From: Dyadobacter sp. UC 10
GTDB taxonomy: Bacteria > Bacteroidota > Bacteroidia > Cytophagales > Spirosomataceae
Direction: 5' to 3'
DNA length: 64,000 nucleotides
NCBI RefSeq assembly: GCF_008369915.1
Contig: NZ_VSRN01000001.1
Location: 682,001-746,000 of the forward strand
Below are positions 37,165 through 47,008 of this stretch, one piece after another. The stretch's first letter is position 1. Every line of letters begins with the position of its first letter. A program made the position numbers and the translations under genes. Under the pieces are notes generated by a model, which was not told where the DNA came from, made no database searches, and saw only the letters and a list, made by a program, of their open reading frames with translations.

Positions 37165-38175
37165 TCAGAAAGAGTTTCGGTCGATGAGGCGGCAGGGATT
37201 TCTGATGTGATCGTTGCCCCGCCGGACAATCATTTTCGCCATCGACCTCCCCATTTTCTGAAAATCGGTGGAAATCGTGGCGATGCCCTCCCCTATTACG
37301 TCCTTAAACGGCGTTTCATTATAGGAAATAATGCCGAAATCCCTGCCCGCCTGCATGCCGTACAAGCGTGCCTGCCGTACCATATCCACCAGATCGTAAT
37401 CGTCAAAAATGATATACAGCACGCCTTTTTCAGGCTTTTTGCCTTTTGAATGCAAGGTAATCGCATTCGCTAATCCATAGGTTTCACAAAACTTTTGAAA
37501 ACCACGATCGCTATATGCCGAGTTATAGTATCGCTCGCCAGAAACCATCACGATCTTATCGTATTTCCTCACCTTTTCAATGTAGGAACTCAGTGCATCG
37601 AATATGTCTTCCTCAAAATACTGACAAACCGAGGGATACTTTTGACCCCATTCCTGATATCCCATATCCAGAATGTACAGCTTGTCGGAAGGCAGTTTCC
37701 GCATCGAAACCTCGACGGCCGGGTCGGCGATGGGCATGATAATGTATTCCGTGTACCTGCCGGCGCTCTTTTCCACCAGCGTATTAAAAACCTCGATATT
37801 GTTGTGGTGAAAGTAAATATCCACCGTCCCCTTATCGCCCAGGCTGTCTTTCAGGCTGTTATAGATCTCCTCTTTGTAGGCAGTAAAAATATTGAACAGT
37901 ACAAAAATATTATGGCGCGATTGCGTGTCCGAGCTGGCGACGAAAAAGCCTTTGTATTTCACCGAAGAAATCACCCCGGTCCTTTTTAAATGTTCAAAAG
38001 CCTGCACGACCGTCTTCTGCGCCAGCCCGGTATGCTCGCTTACTTCACCCACGGAGGGGATTTTATCACCAATACTGAGCTGGTTCGTATCGATCGCATG
38101 GATCACCGAGTTAATCACCTGCCGGTATTTGGGAACCGGTGAATTGGGGTCCATTTTGATTAAAAAATCCATCAT
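37165..38175 (-). CDS. GntR-type transcriptional regulator with LacI-like sugar-sensing domain
   Basis: 336 residues. A winged helix (about 10-75, VPKYRQVINSVIHAIDTNQL and AQKTVVQAFEHLKRTGVISS) is joined to a periplasmic-binding-protein fold (about 88-330, YTEYIIMPIADPAV, FGIISYNETPFKDVIGEGIA). This fusion is a common sugar-responsive regulator in Bacteroidota. It lies 35 bases beyond the hydrolase gene of PUL 3 on the same strand and is probably its regulator. It ends 12 bases from the convergent propeller gene. An extra Met precedes the likely start; either is possible. Confidence 0.9.
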   Translation of the reverse strand: MMDFLIKMDPNSPVPKYRQVINSVIHAIDTNQLSIGDKIPSVGEVSEHTGLAQKTVVQAFEHLKRTGVISSVKYKGFFVASSDTQSRHNIFVLFNIFTAYKEEIYNSLKDSLGDKGTVDIYFHHNNIEVFNTLVEKSAGRYTEYIIMPIADPAVEVSMRKLPSDKLYILDMGYQEWGQKYPSVCQYFEEDIFDALSSYIEKVRKYDKIVMVSGERYYNSAYSDRGFQKFCETYGLANAITLHSKGKKPEKGVLYIIFDDYDLVDMVRQARLYGMQAGRDFGIISYNETPFKDVIGEGIATISTDFQKMGRSMAKMIVRRGNDHIRNPCRLIDRNSF

Positions 38176-38210
38176 ACTTGAACATCGGGTCTACTTTTTC
38201 GGGGCTAAAT

Positions 38211-40967
38211 TTATTCAAATAACCAGTCAATATTCCGCGCCCCGCCATCATTTCCCATCGCGGCAGCGTGCGGCTTGATCTCGGTGTTGCCGTCGATAAA
38301 CCCGAGAACCGTAAAAATCCCTTTTCCAGGCACCAGCGTATGGTTACCGGCGGGAAATGTGTAAGCATGCACATTCATATTCGGCAGGCCCTGGGCAGTA
38401 AGCGCCGCAGTAATTTTCGCTTCCGCCTGACCAAAATCGTTTCCACTCGCATCCGTTTCCAGGTTCGGCACAGCGAGATACGGTTTTTCCTTCGACTGGA
38501 AATAGCCTACCAGCACTTTCACAGGCGTTTTGGTTGAAAACGAAATTGCAGCCTGCTTTTCCGCCAATTCACCTGCATTCAGCCTCACTGCACGCAGCGC
38601 CGAAAGCTCCTCCGCAACAGCCGTGATCTTTGATTCGCGATCTGAAAAAAGCTGCTCTCCTTTCGCCAATGTAAACATTTCGGCATTTTTGTCATTTAAC
38701 GTCACATCAACCGGCGTCAGTTTTGCAACCAGTTCGTCCGCACTTTTTCCGCTTTCCAGCAATGCCAGGTTCTTTTTAAACTGCTTCAATTCTTCCTCAT
38801 AAAACGGCAGCAGCTCAACCCACGTTTTATTCTTCCCATCATTTCCACCCACCGGAACGCGCCGCTGCGCAGTTTGCATGCTATTTGCATACAGATAAGT
38901 ATCCTTTGTCAGAGCTGCCAGCTCTTTGAAATGCGCCACACTTTTTTCCAGATGCGGCACTGCGTTTTTCAAGTCGGTTATATTTTTCGAATGGTTATAT
39001 TTCAAAACCAGCTCCGCCGCCTGCACTTTTTCCGAGAAAAAATCGGCAAGTGCCCGGTGGCAGTACATATCATTTCTGATCCGCCGGAATTCTTCCTTTT
39101 CTTTTTTCACAAACGGCTGAGCGCGGTCGATCGCCTCTACCGAAAGCTTTCCATGCTGCACTACCTCCCTGATAATCTGCTCAGGTGTCTCACCGATGTG
39201 CTTCTCACCTTTCACATTTTTCTCAACATATTCGGTCAAAGTCTCGCCCTCCGGACCATCGGAATTATACAGCTCGGGCCACACGCGGTACTTTTTCGGA
39301 TTCACCAGCTGGCTCATCGTCATACCCAGCGTGAGCGTTTGCCGGTTTCCATTCGTGATCCCAAACCGCCGCAGCAACTTGGGCGTAATTTCTCCCGCCT
39401 GCTCGTAAGCTTCCAGTATATCGCCTCCCTGATTTTGGGTACCAAATGTCTTATCCAGCTCGTCAGACCAATATTTCACTTCCTCACTGCGGTCCCTGCG
39501 GCAGTTCCATGCATAGCGCGCCCAGGCCTTGTACCACACCCAATCGCGATCTATCTGCAACTGGCGAGGCGTAATATTGTCTGCGGTGTAGGGCCAGTCC
39601 CAGTAGGAAGCTTCGGGGTAAATGTGCAGTCCGTTCGCTCCGTGGATGTCGTGCATGGCCTGCACACTTTTTTGGATAAAATCGGCCGATCCATAACGGA
39701 AAGGTTCCAGGTTCGCCAGAATATGCACATTTTCAATATGAATAGAACCCAGCTCGCTCATTTCCCGGTGCATTTTCGCCCACGGCCCGCGCGGCTGGTA
39801 GGTTGTCAAAGCCTCGCCGTTGTACTTGTTCATGGTGTACAAACTTTTGTAAATAGGCAATGAAGCCTTCATCACCATTTGCGGGTTGGTATCGTGGCCT
39901 CTCAGCACAATTGGCGGCTGTATATCTGTTTTCAATGCAGCCAGCCCGTCTTTTACACCCGGGATAATCGTTTTCGTAAACCATTCCACGTCCGTGTCAT
40001 CACCCTCCATCGCCTCGCCCAATGTGATCAGCAGACCTACATTCGGATATTTCTCAACAAATGCCGCGATCGATTTCCGGGTATAATCCGAGATCAGCGG
40101 CGTGATAGGACGTTTCCTGTCCTGCGTTTTGATATTGTGTTTTTCGGCAAATGGTTTTGAAACAATGATATTGTAAAACATCTGGATCACCCAGATCCCC
40201 CGCTTGTCCGCTTCTTTGGTAAGGAAGCTAAATATTTCTTCGTTTTTCCTGAATGTCTCCTCATCTACTTCCAGCGCGTAAGGATAATCTTTCAGCTTTA
40301 CCAATGAGGCAAAAGGATGTCCATTCCACAGATACAGCGAATTCATCCGGTTATCCACCAGCATATCCAGGTACTTGATCCACAATGCTTTATCATATAG
40401 CCACGGGAAATTTTCGGGTGTATAAGGGTACTCGTATACCGTCCTGCCCGGCAGGTAAACCGGCTTTTGAATACCGATACAAGCGCCGCGCATCACCATT
40501 TCGGGCTGGTCTTTTACAGCCAACTGCCCGGGCAATTTTCCCGTCTGCTTAATTCTTTCTGCCAAATCCAGACAGCCGTATAGCGCGCCGGAAGCGTCGG
40601 CGCCGGCGATCACTGTTTGGTTTCCATTTGTATTTAAAATATACCCTTCCTTACCAGGCCTCGAAGCGCCTGGTTTTGCCAGGATTTTTTGAATATCCGG
40701 CTGATCCAATAGCCCAATGAAAAGCTGCTTTCCGGTAGCTTTTTTAACCGATTTTCCAGAACTTACTTCATAACCTGCCGCAGTTAATGCTTGTTTCAGG
40801 CGGCTTACTCCGAAATCAATCCTAGCGTTTTTTTCTCCTGCCAAAACAATCCCGATCGTCTCTTTCGCAGCTGCATCGGATTTTGCACAAACCGTTTGAT
40901 GCAAACCCAGACTCAAAAAAACCGCCAGCAGGCACAGGTAACCTTTCCTTAATTCAATCACTTTCAT
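38211..40967 (-). CDS. Large secreted glycoside hydrolase-like protein, possible alpha-uronidase (PUL 3)
   Basis: 918 residues from the start MKVIELRKGYLCLLAVFL, which is the signal peptide; 14 upstream codons overlap the preceding gene. Residues about 30-165 resemble the zincin-like N-terminal domain found before GH20/GH67-type barrels (ADASGALYGCLDLAERIKQ). Residues about 170-520 look like a TIM barrel (YLDMLVDNRMNSLYLWNGHP, LLITLGEAMEGDDTDVEW, NVHILANLEPFRYGSADF). A helical region (about 560-750) and a C-terminal beta part follow. The overall build recalls alpha-glucuronidases and alpha-galacturonidases (GH67, GH115, GH138), GH138 being my weak preference. The gene follows the fucosidase by 11 bases. 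Confidence 0.65.
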   Translation of the reverse strand: MKVIELRKGYLCLLAVFLSLGLHQTVCAKSDAAAKETIGIVLAGEKNARIDFGVSRLKQALTAAGYEVSSGKSVKKATGKQLFIGLLDQPDIQKILAKPGASRPGKEGYILNTNGNQTVIAGADASGALYGCLDLAERIKQTGKLPGQLAVKDQPEMVMRGACIGIQKPVYLPGRTVYEYPYTPENFPWLYDKALWIKYLDMLVDNRMNSLYLWNGHPFASLVKLKDYPYALEVDEETFRKNEEIFSFLTKEADKRGIWVIQMFYNIIVSKPFAEKHNIKTQDRKRPITPLISDYTRKSIAAFVEKYPNVGLLITLGEAMEGDDTDVEWFTKTIIPGVKDGLAALKTDIQPPIVLRGHDTNPQMVMKASLPIYKSLYTMNKYNGEALTTYQPRGPWAKMHREMSELGSIHIENVHILANLEPFRYGSADFIQKSVQAMHDIHGANGLHIYPEASYWDWPYTADNITPRQLQIDRDWVWYKAWARYAWNCRRDRSEEVKYWSDELDKTFGTQNQGGDILEAYEQAGEITPKLLRRFGITNGNRQTLTLGMTMSQLVNPKKYRVWPELYNSDGPEGETLTEYVEKNVKGEKHIGETPEQIIREVVQHGKLSVEAIDRAQPFVKKEKEEFRRIRNDMYCHRALADFFSEKVQAAELVLKYNHSKNITDLKNAVPHLEKSVAHFKELAALTKDTYLYANSMQTAQRRVPVGGNDGKNKTWVELLPFYEEELKQFKKNLALLESGKSADELVAKLTPVDVTLNDKNAEMFTLAKGEQLFSDRESKITAVAEELSALRAVRLNAGELAEKQAAISFSTKTPVKVLVGYFQSKEKPYLAVPNLETDASGNDFGQAEAKITAALTAQGLPNMNVHAYTFPAGNHTLVPGKGIFTVLGFIDGNTEIKPHAAAMGNDGGARNIDWLFE

Positions 40968-40977
40968 ATTCAGCAGG

Positions 40978-42402
40978 TTATTCGGTTTCAATTTTAAAAA
41001 CATAAGCAATGTCAGAAGGTACGCGTGTTTTGGCGGGAACCGTCAGTTTCAATCCGCCGGCAGAAACCTGGCTTTCGCATTTCACCAGATTTTTCAACCC
41101 CAGCAAATTCACACTTTTCAGTTTCCCCGGCAGCGATTTTGCATTCAATTCTGCGAGTGTAACAGCTGTGCCCGCTTCCGGCCATTCGAGGAAGATCGCG
41201 TAGATCGTTTTGCCTTTTTGAGTGTAAAAAACCTGCTGCTTTCCAGCCGTGGTTTCTCCAAATACCGAAAACGGCCGCGTTTCGTACAGCGACTCGCCGA
41301 AGGACCACATCCAGCGGCCGACTTTGTACACTACTTCTTTCTGTTCCTCAGGAAAAGTCCCGTCGGCGCGCGGCGACAGGTTCAAAAGCATTTGCCCATT
41401 CTTGCTCACCACCTCCACCAGCGTATGGATAATTTCCTTCGCCGGGCGGATTTCCATACCGTCGGTATAGCCCCATGAATACGATAGCCCGGTACCGATC
41501 GAGTAATCGCAAAGCCAGGGTTTTGCGATGATTTTGTCGGGGTTGGAGTTTTCGTGATCTTCCATGCCCACGCCCGCAGGCAGGTCTTCACCTTTATAGG
41601 TCACGATCACATCCTGCTTCCGCTTGTCGGCTTCGTTGAAATAGTGCGCGAGGTATTTTTGAATGTTCTGGGTCGGAACCTGTTCCAGCCAGGCGTCGTG
41701 GTAGATCACATCCGGGTGATATTTATCGATCAGCTCCGTGCATTTGTCCATCCACATTTTTTCCCACTCCGCCTTATTCATCGTGGAACCGTACAATTTG
41801 GCATATTTCGGGTCACTCCCTGCCCAACCGGGCTTCATTTTGACATTGGTGTAATTAAGTTCGTGGTGGAGAGAGGTAAAAAACTTCATCCCGCGCTTCC
41901 TGATCGACTTTTCCAATTCTCCCACTACATCGCGTTTGGGCCCCATATCCTTCGCATTAAACGGGGTAAGGTCGCTGTCCCACATCGCAAATCCATCGTG
42001 GTGCTCAGCCACCGGCCCTGCGAAGCGCGCGCCACCTTTTACAAAAAGATCCGCCCATTCTTCGGCATCGAACTTTTCGCCTTTGAACATCGGGATAAAA
42101 TCGTGGTAGTCAAACTTTTCCAGCGGTCCGTAAAGCGCCAGGTGTCGCTTGTAAGTCCCCAGCTTTGAATAGTCCGGGCTGTCGTTGTGCATGTGCTGAA
42201 TGTAATGCTCATTGTTGTAAGCAGGCACCGCATACACACCCCAGTGACAGTAAATCCCGAATTTCGCATCGCGCATCCATTCCGGCACTTCCTGGTGCTT
42301 TTCCAGAGATTGCCAGTTTGCCTGGTATGCCTGCTGCGCAAATGCTTTTGAGGTTAATAACAATAATGTAAAAAGGAGTGTGATTCTCGAAAAATAATGC
42401 AT
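40978..42402 (-). CDS. GH29 alpha-L-fucosidase, secreted (PUL 3)
   Basis: 474 residues with signal peptide about 1-22. The family-29 barrel is clear: WMRDAKFGIYCHWGVYAVPA near the start, FAGPVAEHHDGFAMWDSDLT, RGMKFFTSLHHELNYT and PDVIYHDAWLEQVP, where the Asp is the likely nucleophile. NGQMLLNLSPRADGTFPEEQ is the usual end of the barrel, followed by a beta-sandwich. It releases terminal alpha-linked fucose with retention. Genes for SusC/SusD lie just upstream and the uronidase-like enzyme just downstream, which fits a fucose-decorated, uronate-containing glycan. Confidence 0.93.
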   Translation of the reverse strand: MHYFSRITLLFTLLLLTSKAFAQQAYQANWQSLEKHQEVPEWMRDAKFGIYCHWGVYAVPAYNNEHYIQHMHNDSPDYSKLGTYKRHLALYGPLEKFDYHDFIPMFKGEKFDAEEWADLFVKGGARFAGPVAEHHDGFAMWDSDLTPFNAKDMGPKRDVVGELEKSIRKRGMKFFTSLHHELNYTNVKMKPGWAGSDPKYAKLYGSTMNKAEWEKMWMDKCTELIDKYHPDVIYHDAWLEQVPTQNIQKYLAHYFNEADKRKQDVIVTYKGEDLPAGVGMEDHENSNPDKIIAKPWLCDYSIGTGLSYSWGYTDGMEIRPAKEIIHTLVEVVSKNGQMLLNLSPRADGTFPEEQKEVVYKVGRWMWSFGESLYETRPFSVFGETTAGKQQVFYTQKGKTIYAIFLEWPEAGTAVTLAELNAKSLPGKLKSVNLLGLKNLVKCESQVSAGGLKLTVPAKTRVPSDIAYVFKIETE

Positions 42403-42423
42403 TGGATTTCAATTGGTTGTGTA

Positions 42424-42451
42424 AAAAGCCAGGCGGCATTAACGCCGCCTG
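42424..42451 (-). terminator. Hairpin with T-run between SusD and the fucosidase
   Basis: CAGGCGGC (42430-42437) pairs with GCCGCCTG (42444-42451); on the minus strand it is followed by GCTTTTT (42429-42423). It lies 11 bases after the SusD stop and before the fucosidase, so it should reduce transcription of the enzyme genes relative to SusC/SusD. Confidence 0.82.
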
Positions 42452-42462
42452 ACGAATTTTTA

Positions 42463-44013
42463 TTACTGATTATCAGGATTTTGAACAAGTGCCGGATTTG
42501 AATCCAGATCGAAAACAGGGATCTTCCAAAGGAACTTGCTGGTAGGCGTATAAAGCAGATCGGTATATAGAAATGTCTTGTTTTTGACACCGTAAGCAAT
42601 CTCTTCCTGCACTGCTTTGCCGATGCGATTGGTGCGGATACCATCATAGTAAACCTGACCTTCGCCGATAAATTCCCAGCACCTTTCCTTGTAAACAGCC
42701 TCGCTAAACTGCGCCTTCGACAAGCCGGTCAAGGCCGGCAATTTCGCCCGCGTTCTCACCTTATTTAACGCCTCAAGAGCAGCCGGCGTCGGTCCGCTGA
42801 GTTCGTTGACAGCCTCGGCGTAATTGAGCAATACCTCCGCGTAGCGCATAGCATACACATTCGCGCCCGGCAGTCCGAGTGAAGCGGATTCGCCGCTGCG
42901 GTCGAAATATTTGAGATTACCAGGCCCGGCAGAAGGCCAGCCTTTGGCGCCCGGATAGTTGCCCTGATCGGATTCCAGCCACGTGATCGTGCTGCCATTG
43001 ACCAGCTTCACTTCTGTCAGGAAAGTAGCCGCTTTGCGCGCATCGAGCGCTGAAAACGAGTTATAAGCGGTAAAGGAAGGCCCGTGCCGGTGAAACATAT
43101 ACGAGCCCAGACTGGCGTCGGTGATATTGATCCCGCCATTGATATGCAGCTGGTTATCCTCGCCATTTTTATTCCCGAATTGAATTTCAAATATCGATTC
43201 CTGCCCATTTTTCGCTTTCACATTCCACCAGTACCACAGGTTTTTGAACTCCGGTTCCAGGTTATATTCCTTCGAATTCATTACCATTTCGGAATACTTC
43301 CGGCTTTCTTCAAAAAACGCAGGCGTGTTCGTCAGGGTTGCGCGGTACAGATATGCCTTTCCAAGAAACGACAATGCCGCCCCCTTGCTCGCACGCCACA
43401 ACTCACTGCCCAGCGCCGATTTTTCAGGCAGGTTATCCGCTGCATATTTCAGGTCTTCGAGCAGGTAATTGAAGGTTTCCTCGCTCGTTTTTCTCGGAAT
43501 TTCAAGTCCCTCCAATCCTTCCGTAAAGGTTTCAGGAATGGCCGCGCCGCCGTAAAGCCGTACGAGATTGAAATAGGTAAGCCCGCGGATAAAGCGCGCT
43601 TCGGCGAACATCCGGTTTTTTAAAGCTTCGTCCATTTCAATATCCTTTCCCCGGCCCAGCACCACATTGGCCGCATTGATGATCTCATAGCTGCCTCTCC
43701 ACTTCGAAATGGAGGTACTCGCATTATTCACATCGGCCCACACATTGTACAAATGCGGATTATCCTTCGTCCGCGCCGGTGCACCGAGTTCAGACATGGA
43801 TTCCAGGATCATAAAATAGTTGATCGAACCTCTTCCGTAATGGTTTTGATAAGATGCATAAACGCCCGTCAATGCTTTATTCAGGTCTTCTGCATTGCGG
43901 TAAAAGCTTTGCGGCGAAACGAACGTGTAAGGTTTTTCAGTCAGATCCGAGCAGCCCGAAAAGGCGAGCGTTAATAAAATCAGGGACGTATATTTTGAAA
44001 GTATCGTTTTCAT
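42463..44013 (-). CDS. SusD/RagB-like surface glycan-binding lipoprotein (PUL 3)
   Basis: 516-residue SusD homologue. Signal peptide with lipobox FSGC (Cys about 21), then SDLTEKPYTFVSPQSFYRNA. Hallmarks are YAMRYAEVLLNYAEAVNELS, YKERCWEFIGEGQVYYDGIR and the end FDLDSNPALVQNPDNQ. It follows the SusC gene by 19 bases. Confidence 0.93.
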   Translation of the reverse strand: MKTILSKYTSLILLTLAFSGCSDLTEKPYTFVSPQSFYRNAEDLNKALTGVYASYQNHYGRGSINYFMILESMSELGAPARTKDNPHLYNVWADVNNASTSISKWRGSYEIINAANVVLGRGKDIEMDEALKNRMFAEARFIRGLTYFNLVRLYGGAAIPETFTEGLEGLEIPRKTSEETFNYLLEDLKYAADNLPEKSALGSELWRASKGAALSFLGKAYLYRATLTNTPAFFEESRKYSEMVMNSKEYNLEPEFKNLWYWWNVKAKNGQESIFEIQFGNKNGEDNQLHINGGINITDASLGSYMFHRHGPSFTAYNSFSALDARKAATFLTEVKLVNGSTITWLESDQGNYPGAKGWPSAGPGNLKYFDRSGESASLGLPGANVYAMRYAEVLLNYAEAVNELSGPTPAALEALNKVRTRAKLPALTGLSKAQFSEAVYKERCWEFIGEGQVYYDGIRTNRIGKAVQEEIAYGVKNKTFLYTDLLYTPTSKFLWKIPVFDLDSNPALVQNPDNQ

Positions 44014-44032
44014 ATCTGTTTGATTTTTTCGG

Positions 44033-47008
44033 TTAAAAATTGGCGTTCAGTCCAAAGATCAGCGCCTTCGCCAGCGGGAAGTCGTAATTTCCGTTCTCTG
44101 GATTGTATCCCCGGAAATTGGTGAAGCTTATGTAGTTCTGCGCATTGGCGTATACATTGATCCCCGAAAACCATTTCGTTTTGAACAGAGAAGGATTCAA
44201 TGCATAATTCAGGCGGATGTTTTTGACCATAAAATAATTACGTCCCCCGTTCGTGCGGTCAGAAAGATAAACCTCCTTCGCGCCTGCTTTGGGAAAAGTA
44301 CCGCCCGGATTTTCAGGGCTCCACATCCGGTCGTAGGCATATTTGGAAGGAATGTAGTTTCGGTTCTGGATCTGATTTTCGCCGTAAAGCAGGTAATCCG
44401 TGCTCGTGGAAGCGATATTCGTCGCGCCTTGTCCGAGGATATCCAGCCTGAAACTTTTCCACTCTACATTCGTCGTAATGCCATAATAAAAGTTGGGCTG
44501 CTGCGTGCCGATCATTTTATAATCGTCCTCATTAATGCTCTTGTCGCCGTTTTTGTTGACATACATTTCAGCACCAATCTCCGCAAAAGGCTGGTAAGCT
44601 TTCACCGCCTCCACTTCTCCCTGCGTTTTGATAATTCCGGCCGACTCGCGCGCCCAGACGCCGTTAACCGGTTGCCCGACGATCAGAAACTGGGCAACAC
44701 CCTGGTTGTCAGCCAGCCGGATACGATTTACGTCTCCATACAATGCCACCACCTCGTTTTTGTTCTTCGTCACATTTCCGCCCAGGCTCCATTTCACCGG
44801 ACCTTCCAGAATCCGTGCATTCATGGTAATTTCAAGACCTCGGTTCTCTACTTCGCCGATATTCTGCAACATGCTTGTAAAGCCCGAAGTCGTCGGGATC
44901 GGCACGTTGTAAAGCAGGTTGGTGGTATTCCGTTTGTAATAATCCACCGAAATATCCAGCCGGTCGTTCCAGAGACCAATGTCAATTCCTGCGTCGTATT
45001 GTGTGGTTTTCTCCCATTTCAGGTTCGGGTTTCCAAGTCCTTCGAGGAAGCCGAGCATCAGCTCATTGTTATAAATGTAATTGATCGCGTTCAGGCTCGG
45101 GAGCGACATATAGTTGCCGATTTCCTGGTTACCCGTCTGTCCGTAACTGGCGCGGAGTTTCAGGTTTGAGATCGATTTTACATTTTTCAAGAAACCTTCT
45201 TCAATCACCTTCCAGCCCAATCCGATCGAAGGGAAAAAGCCCCATTTATTATTTGTTCCAAAACGCGAAGACCCGTCATACCTGCCCGTCGCTGTCAGTA
45301 AGTACCTGTCTTTGAACGCATACGAAGCACGACCGGTCCAGGAAATGAGCTTACTGGAATATTTGTTGGACTTCGGTAAATCGAGGTTTTTGGCTATTGA
45401 AATATTGTCAATCCCTGTGAGGTCTGTCGGGAAACCGCTGCCGGAAACCGAAAGATCGGTATACTGATATTCCTGATACGAATAGACCCCGTTTACGCTC
45501 AGATTATGCTGGTTCCAGGTATTCTGATAGGTCAATACGTTCTCATTGATCAGCGTTTGCGCCTGCGTGTGGAGCTGGCTTCCGATCCCGCCCGAGTTAC
45601 GGCCTGCACTGTGTTTCGATGTGGCGTAGTAAAAATTGCGCGAGCCCGACACGTCTGCGCCTGCATTGGTGCGGAAACTCAAATGCGGTGTGATCTTGAA
45701 TTCGGCGTAAATATCTCCCAGAATCCTGTTGGTAGTAGTTTGATCGGTTTTTTCGTTGGCATCAGCCACAGGATTCCAGCGACCTTCTACAAATGCCGCA
45801 TGCTGCGGGTCGTCGGCAGCGAAGTAAAAACTGCCGTCTGCATTTCTGACAGGCATTGTGGGCCAGCCAAACCGGAAAATGTTAGTCGGCGCACCCGGAT
45901 TTATGTCCTGCACCGAGCGGTTCAATTGCAAATGAGTGCCTACGCTCAGCCATTTTGTGAATTTATGGTCCAGATTTGTCCGAATTGAATACCTTTTAAA
46001 ACCCGCGTCGTGAAGCAATCCGTCCTGCGAAAAAAGGCCTGCCGACAGCAGATAACGCGTATCCGCATTGCCTCCGTCGAATGTCAGCGTATAATCCTGG
46101 ATAGGCGCGCGGCCTTTGATGATCGCTTTCTGCCAGTCGGTATCGTGCGCCGGGGCGGGTTTCGCTTCGGAATAAACCGGCTTGCCGGTCTGGTTTAAAT
46201 AGGCTGCATTGATGAAATTCACAAACTCATCCCGGTTGATCATTTTCACAAGTCTAGCCGGCGATTGAATGCCGTAGTAAGACGAAAATGAAAAGTTCTT
46301 CTTCCCTACTGCCCCTTTCTTGGTAGTCACCATGATCACCCCGTTCGCGCCGCGCGAGCCATAAATCGCCGCCGAAGATGCATCTTTCAGGATCTCAACC
46401 GACTCAATATCATTGGAATTGATATCATTCATATTCCCATTGACGAGCGGAAAACCGTCGAGCACAATGAGCGGGTTATTGCTCGCATTGATCGAACCTA
46501 CGCCGCGAATCCGGATTACCGGCTGCGCACCGGGCTGATTATCAGTAGAAACCGACACCCCGGCGGCCCGCCCCTGCAAAGCCTGGGTTACATTTGGCGC
46601 GGCTACGGCTTTCAGTTCCGCCGGCTTCACCTGACTGATCGCGCCGGTTAGGTCACTCTTCTTTTTGGTACCGTAACCCACCACTACCACCTCTTCAAGA
46701 GACTTGTTGTCAATTTCGAGCACCACGTCCAGCCGGGTCTGGTTACCAGCCTGAACTTCCTTCGAAGCGTACCCTATATAACTGAATACCAGCACAGGTT
46801 CACTTGCATTGGCCTGCACGGAATAAAGTCCCGCTGCGTCTGTAGACGTTCCGATCTGTGTGCCTTTCACGACTACACTCACCCCTACCAGCACCTCGCC
46901 GGTCGAGCCGGTCACTTTCCCCGAGATTTCCTGCGCGTAGCTTTCGCCCACGCTAAAAAACACCACAACCAAAAAGGTCGGTACCAGCCATTTTGTAATG
47001 AATTCCAT
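44033..47008 (-). CDS. SusC-like TonB-dependent outer-membrane receptor (PUL 3)
   Basis: 991 residues. Signal peptide about 1-25, carboxypeptidase-regulatory-like domain (about 28-105, GKVTGSTGEVLVGVSVVVKG), box EEVVVVGYGTKKKSDLTGAI, plug with ALQGRAAGVSVSTDNQPGA and ILKDASSAAIYGSRGANG, and a beta-barrel ending LNANF. No STN domain, so control should come from the GntR regulator and not from a FecR relay. First gene of the PUL 3 transcript. Confidence 0.94.
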   Translation of the reverse strand: MEFITKWLVPTFLVVVFFSVGESYAQEISGKVTGSTGEVLVGVSVVVKGTQIGTSTDAAGLYSVQANASEPVLVFSYIGYASKEVQAGNQTRLDVVLEIDNKSLEEVVVVGYGTKKKSDLTGAISQVKPAELKAVAAPNVTQALQGRAAGVSVSTDNQPGAQPVIRIRGVGSINASNNPLIVLDGFPLVNGNMNDINSNDIESVEILKDASSAAIYGSRGANGVIMVTTKKGAVGKKNFSFSSYYGIQSPARLVKMINRDEFVNFINAAYLNQTGKPVYSEAKPAPAHDTDWQKAIIKGRAPIQDYTLTFDGGNADTRYLLSAGLFSQDGLLHDAGFKRYSIRTNLDHKFTKWLSVGTHLQLNRSVQDINPGAPTNIFRFGWPTMPVRNADGSFYFAADDPQHAAFVEGRWNPVADANEKTDQTTTNRILGDIYAEFKITPHLSFRTNAGADVSGSRNFYYATSKHSAGRNSGGIGSQLHTQAQTLINENVLTYQNTWNQHNLSVNGVYSYQEYQYTDLSVSGSGFPTDLTGIDNISIAKNLDLPKSNKYSSKLISWTGRASYAFKDRYLLTATGRYDGSSRFGTNNKWGFFPSIGLGWKVIEEGFLKNVKSISNLKLRASYGQTGNQEIGNYMSLPSLNAINYIYNNELMLGFLEGLGNPNLKWEKTTQYDAGIDIGLWNDRLDISVDYYKRNTTNLLYNVPIPTTSGFTSMLQNIGEVENRGLEITMNARILEGPVKWSLGGNVTKNKNEVVALYGDVNRIRLADNQGVAQFLIVGQPVNGVWARESAGIIKTQGEVEAVKAYQPFAEIGAEMYVNKNGDKSINEDDYKMIGTQQPNFYYGITTNVEWKSFRLDILGQGATNIASTSTDYLLYGENQIQNRNYIPSKYAYDRMWSPENPGGTFPKAGAKEVYLSDRTNGGRNYFMVKNIRLNYALNPSLFKTKWFSGINVYANAQNYISFTNFRGYNPENGNYDFPLAKALIFGLNANF

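Noticed and set aside
38874-39863. Long antisense frame (329 residues) opposite the PUL 3 hydrolase gene
   Set aside because: It mirrors the real gene's codon bias, has no family likeness and lies wholly inside a well-supported coding region.
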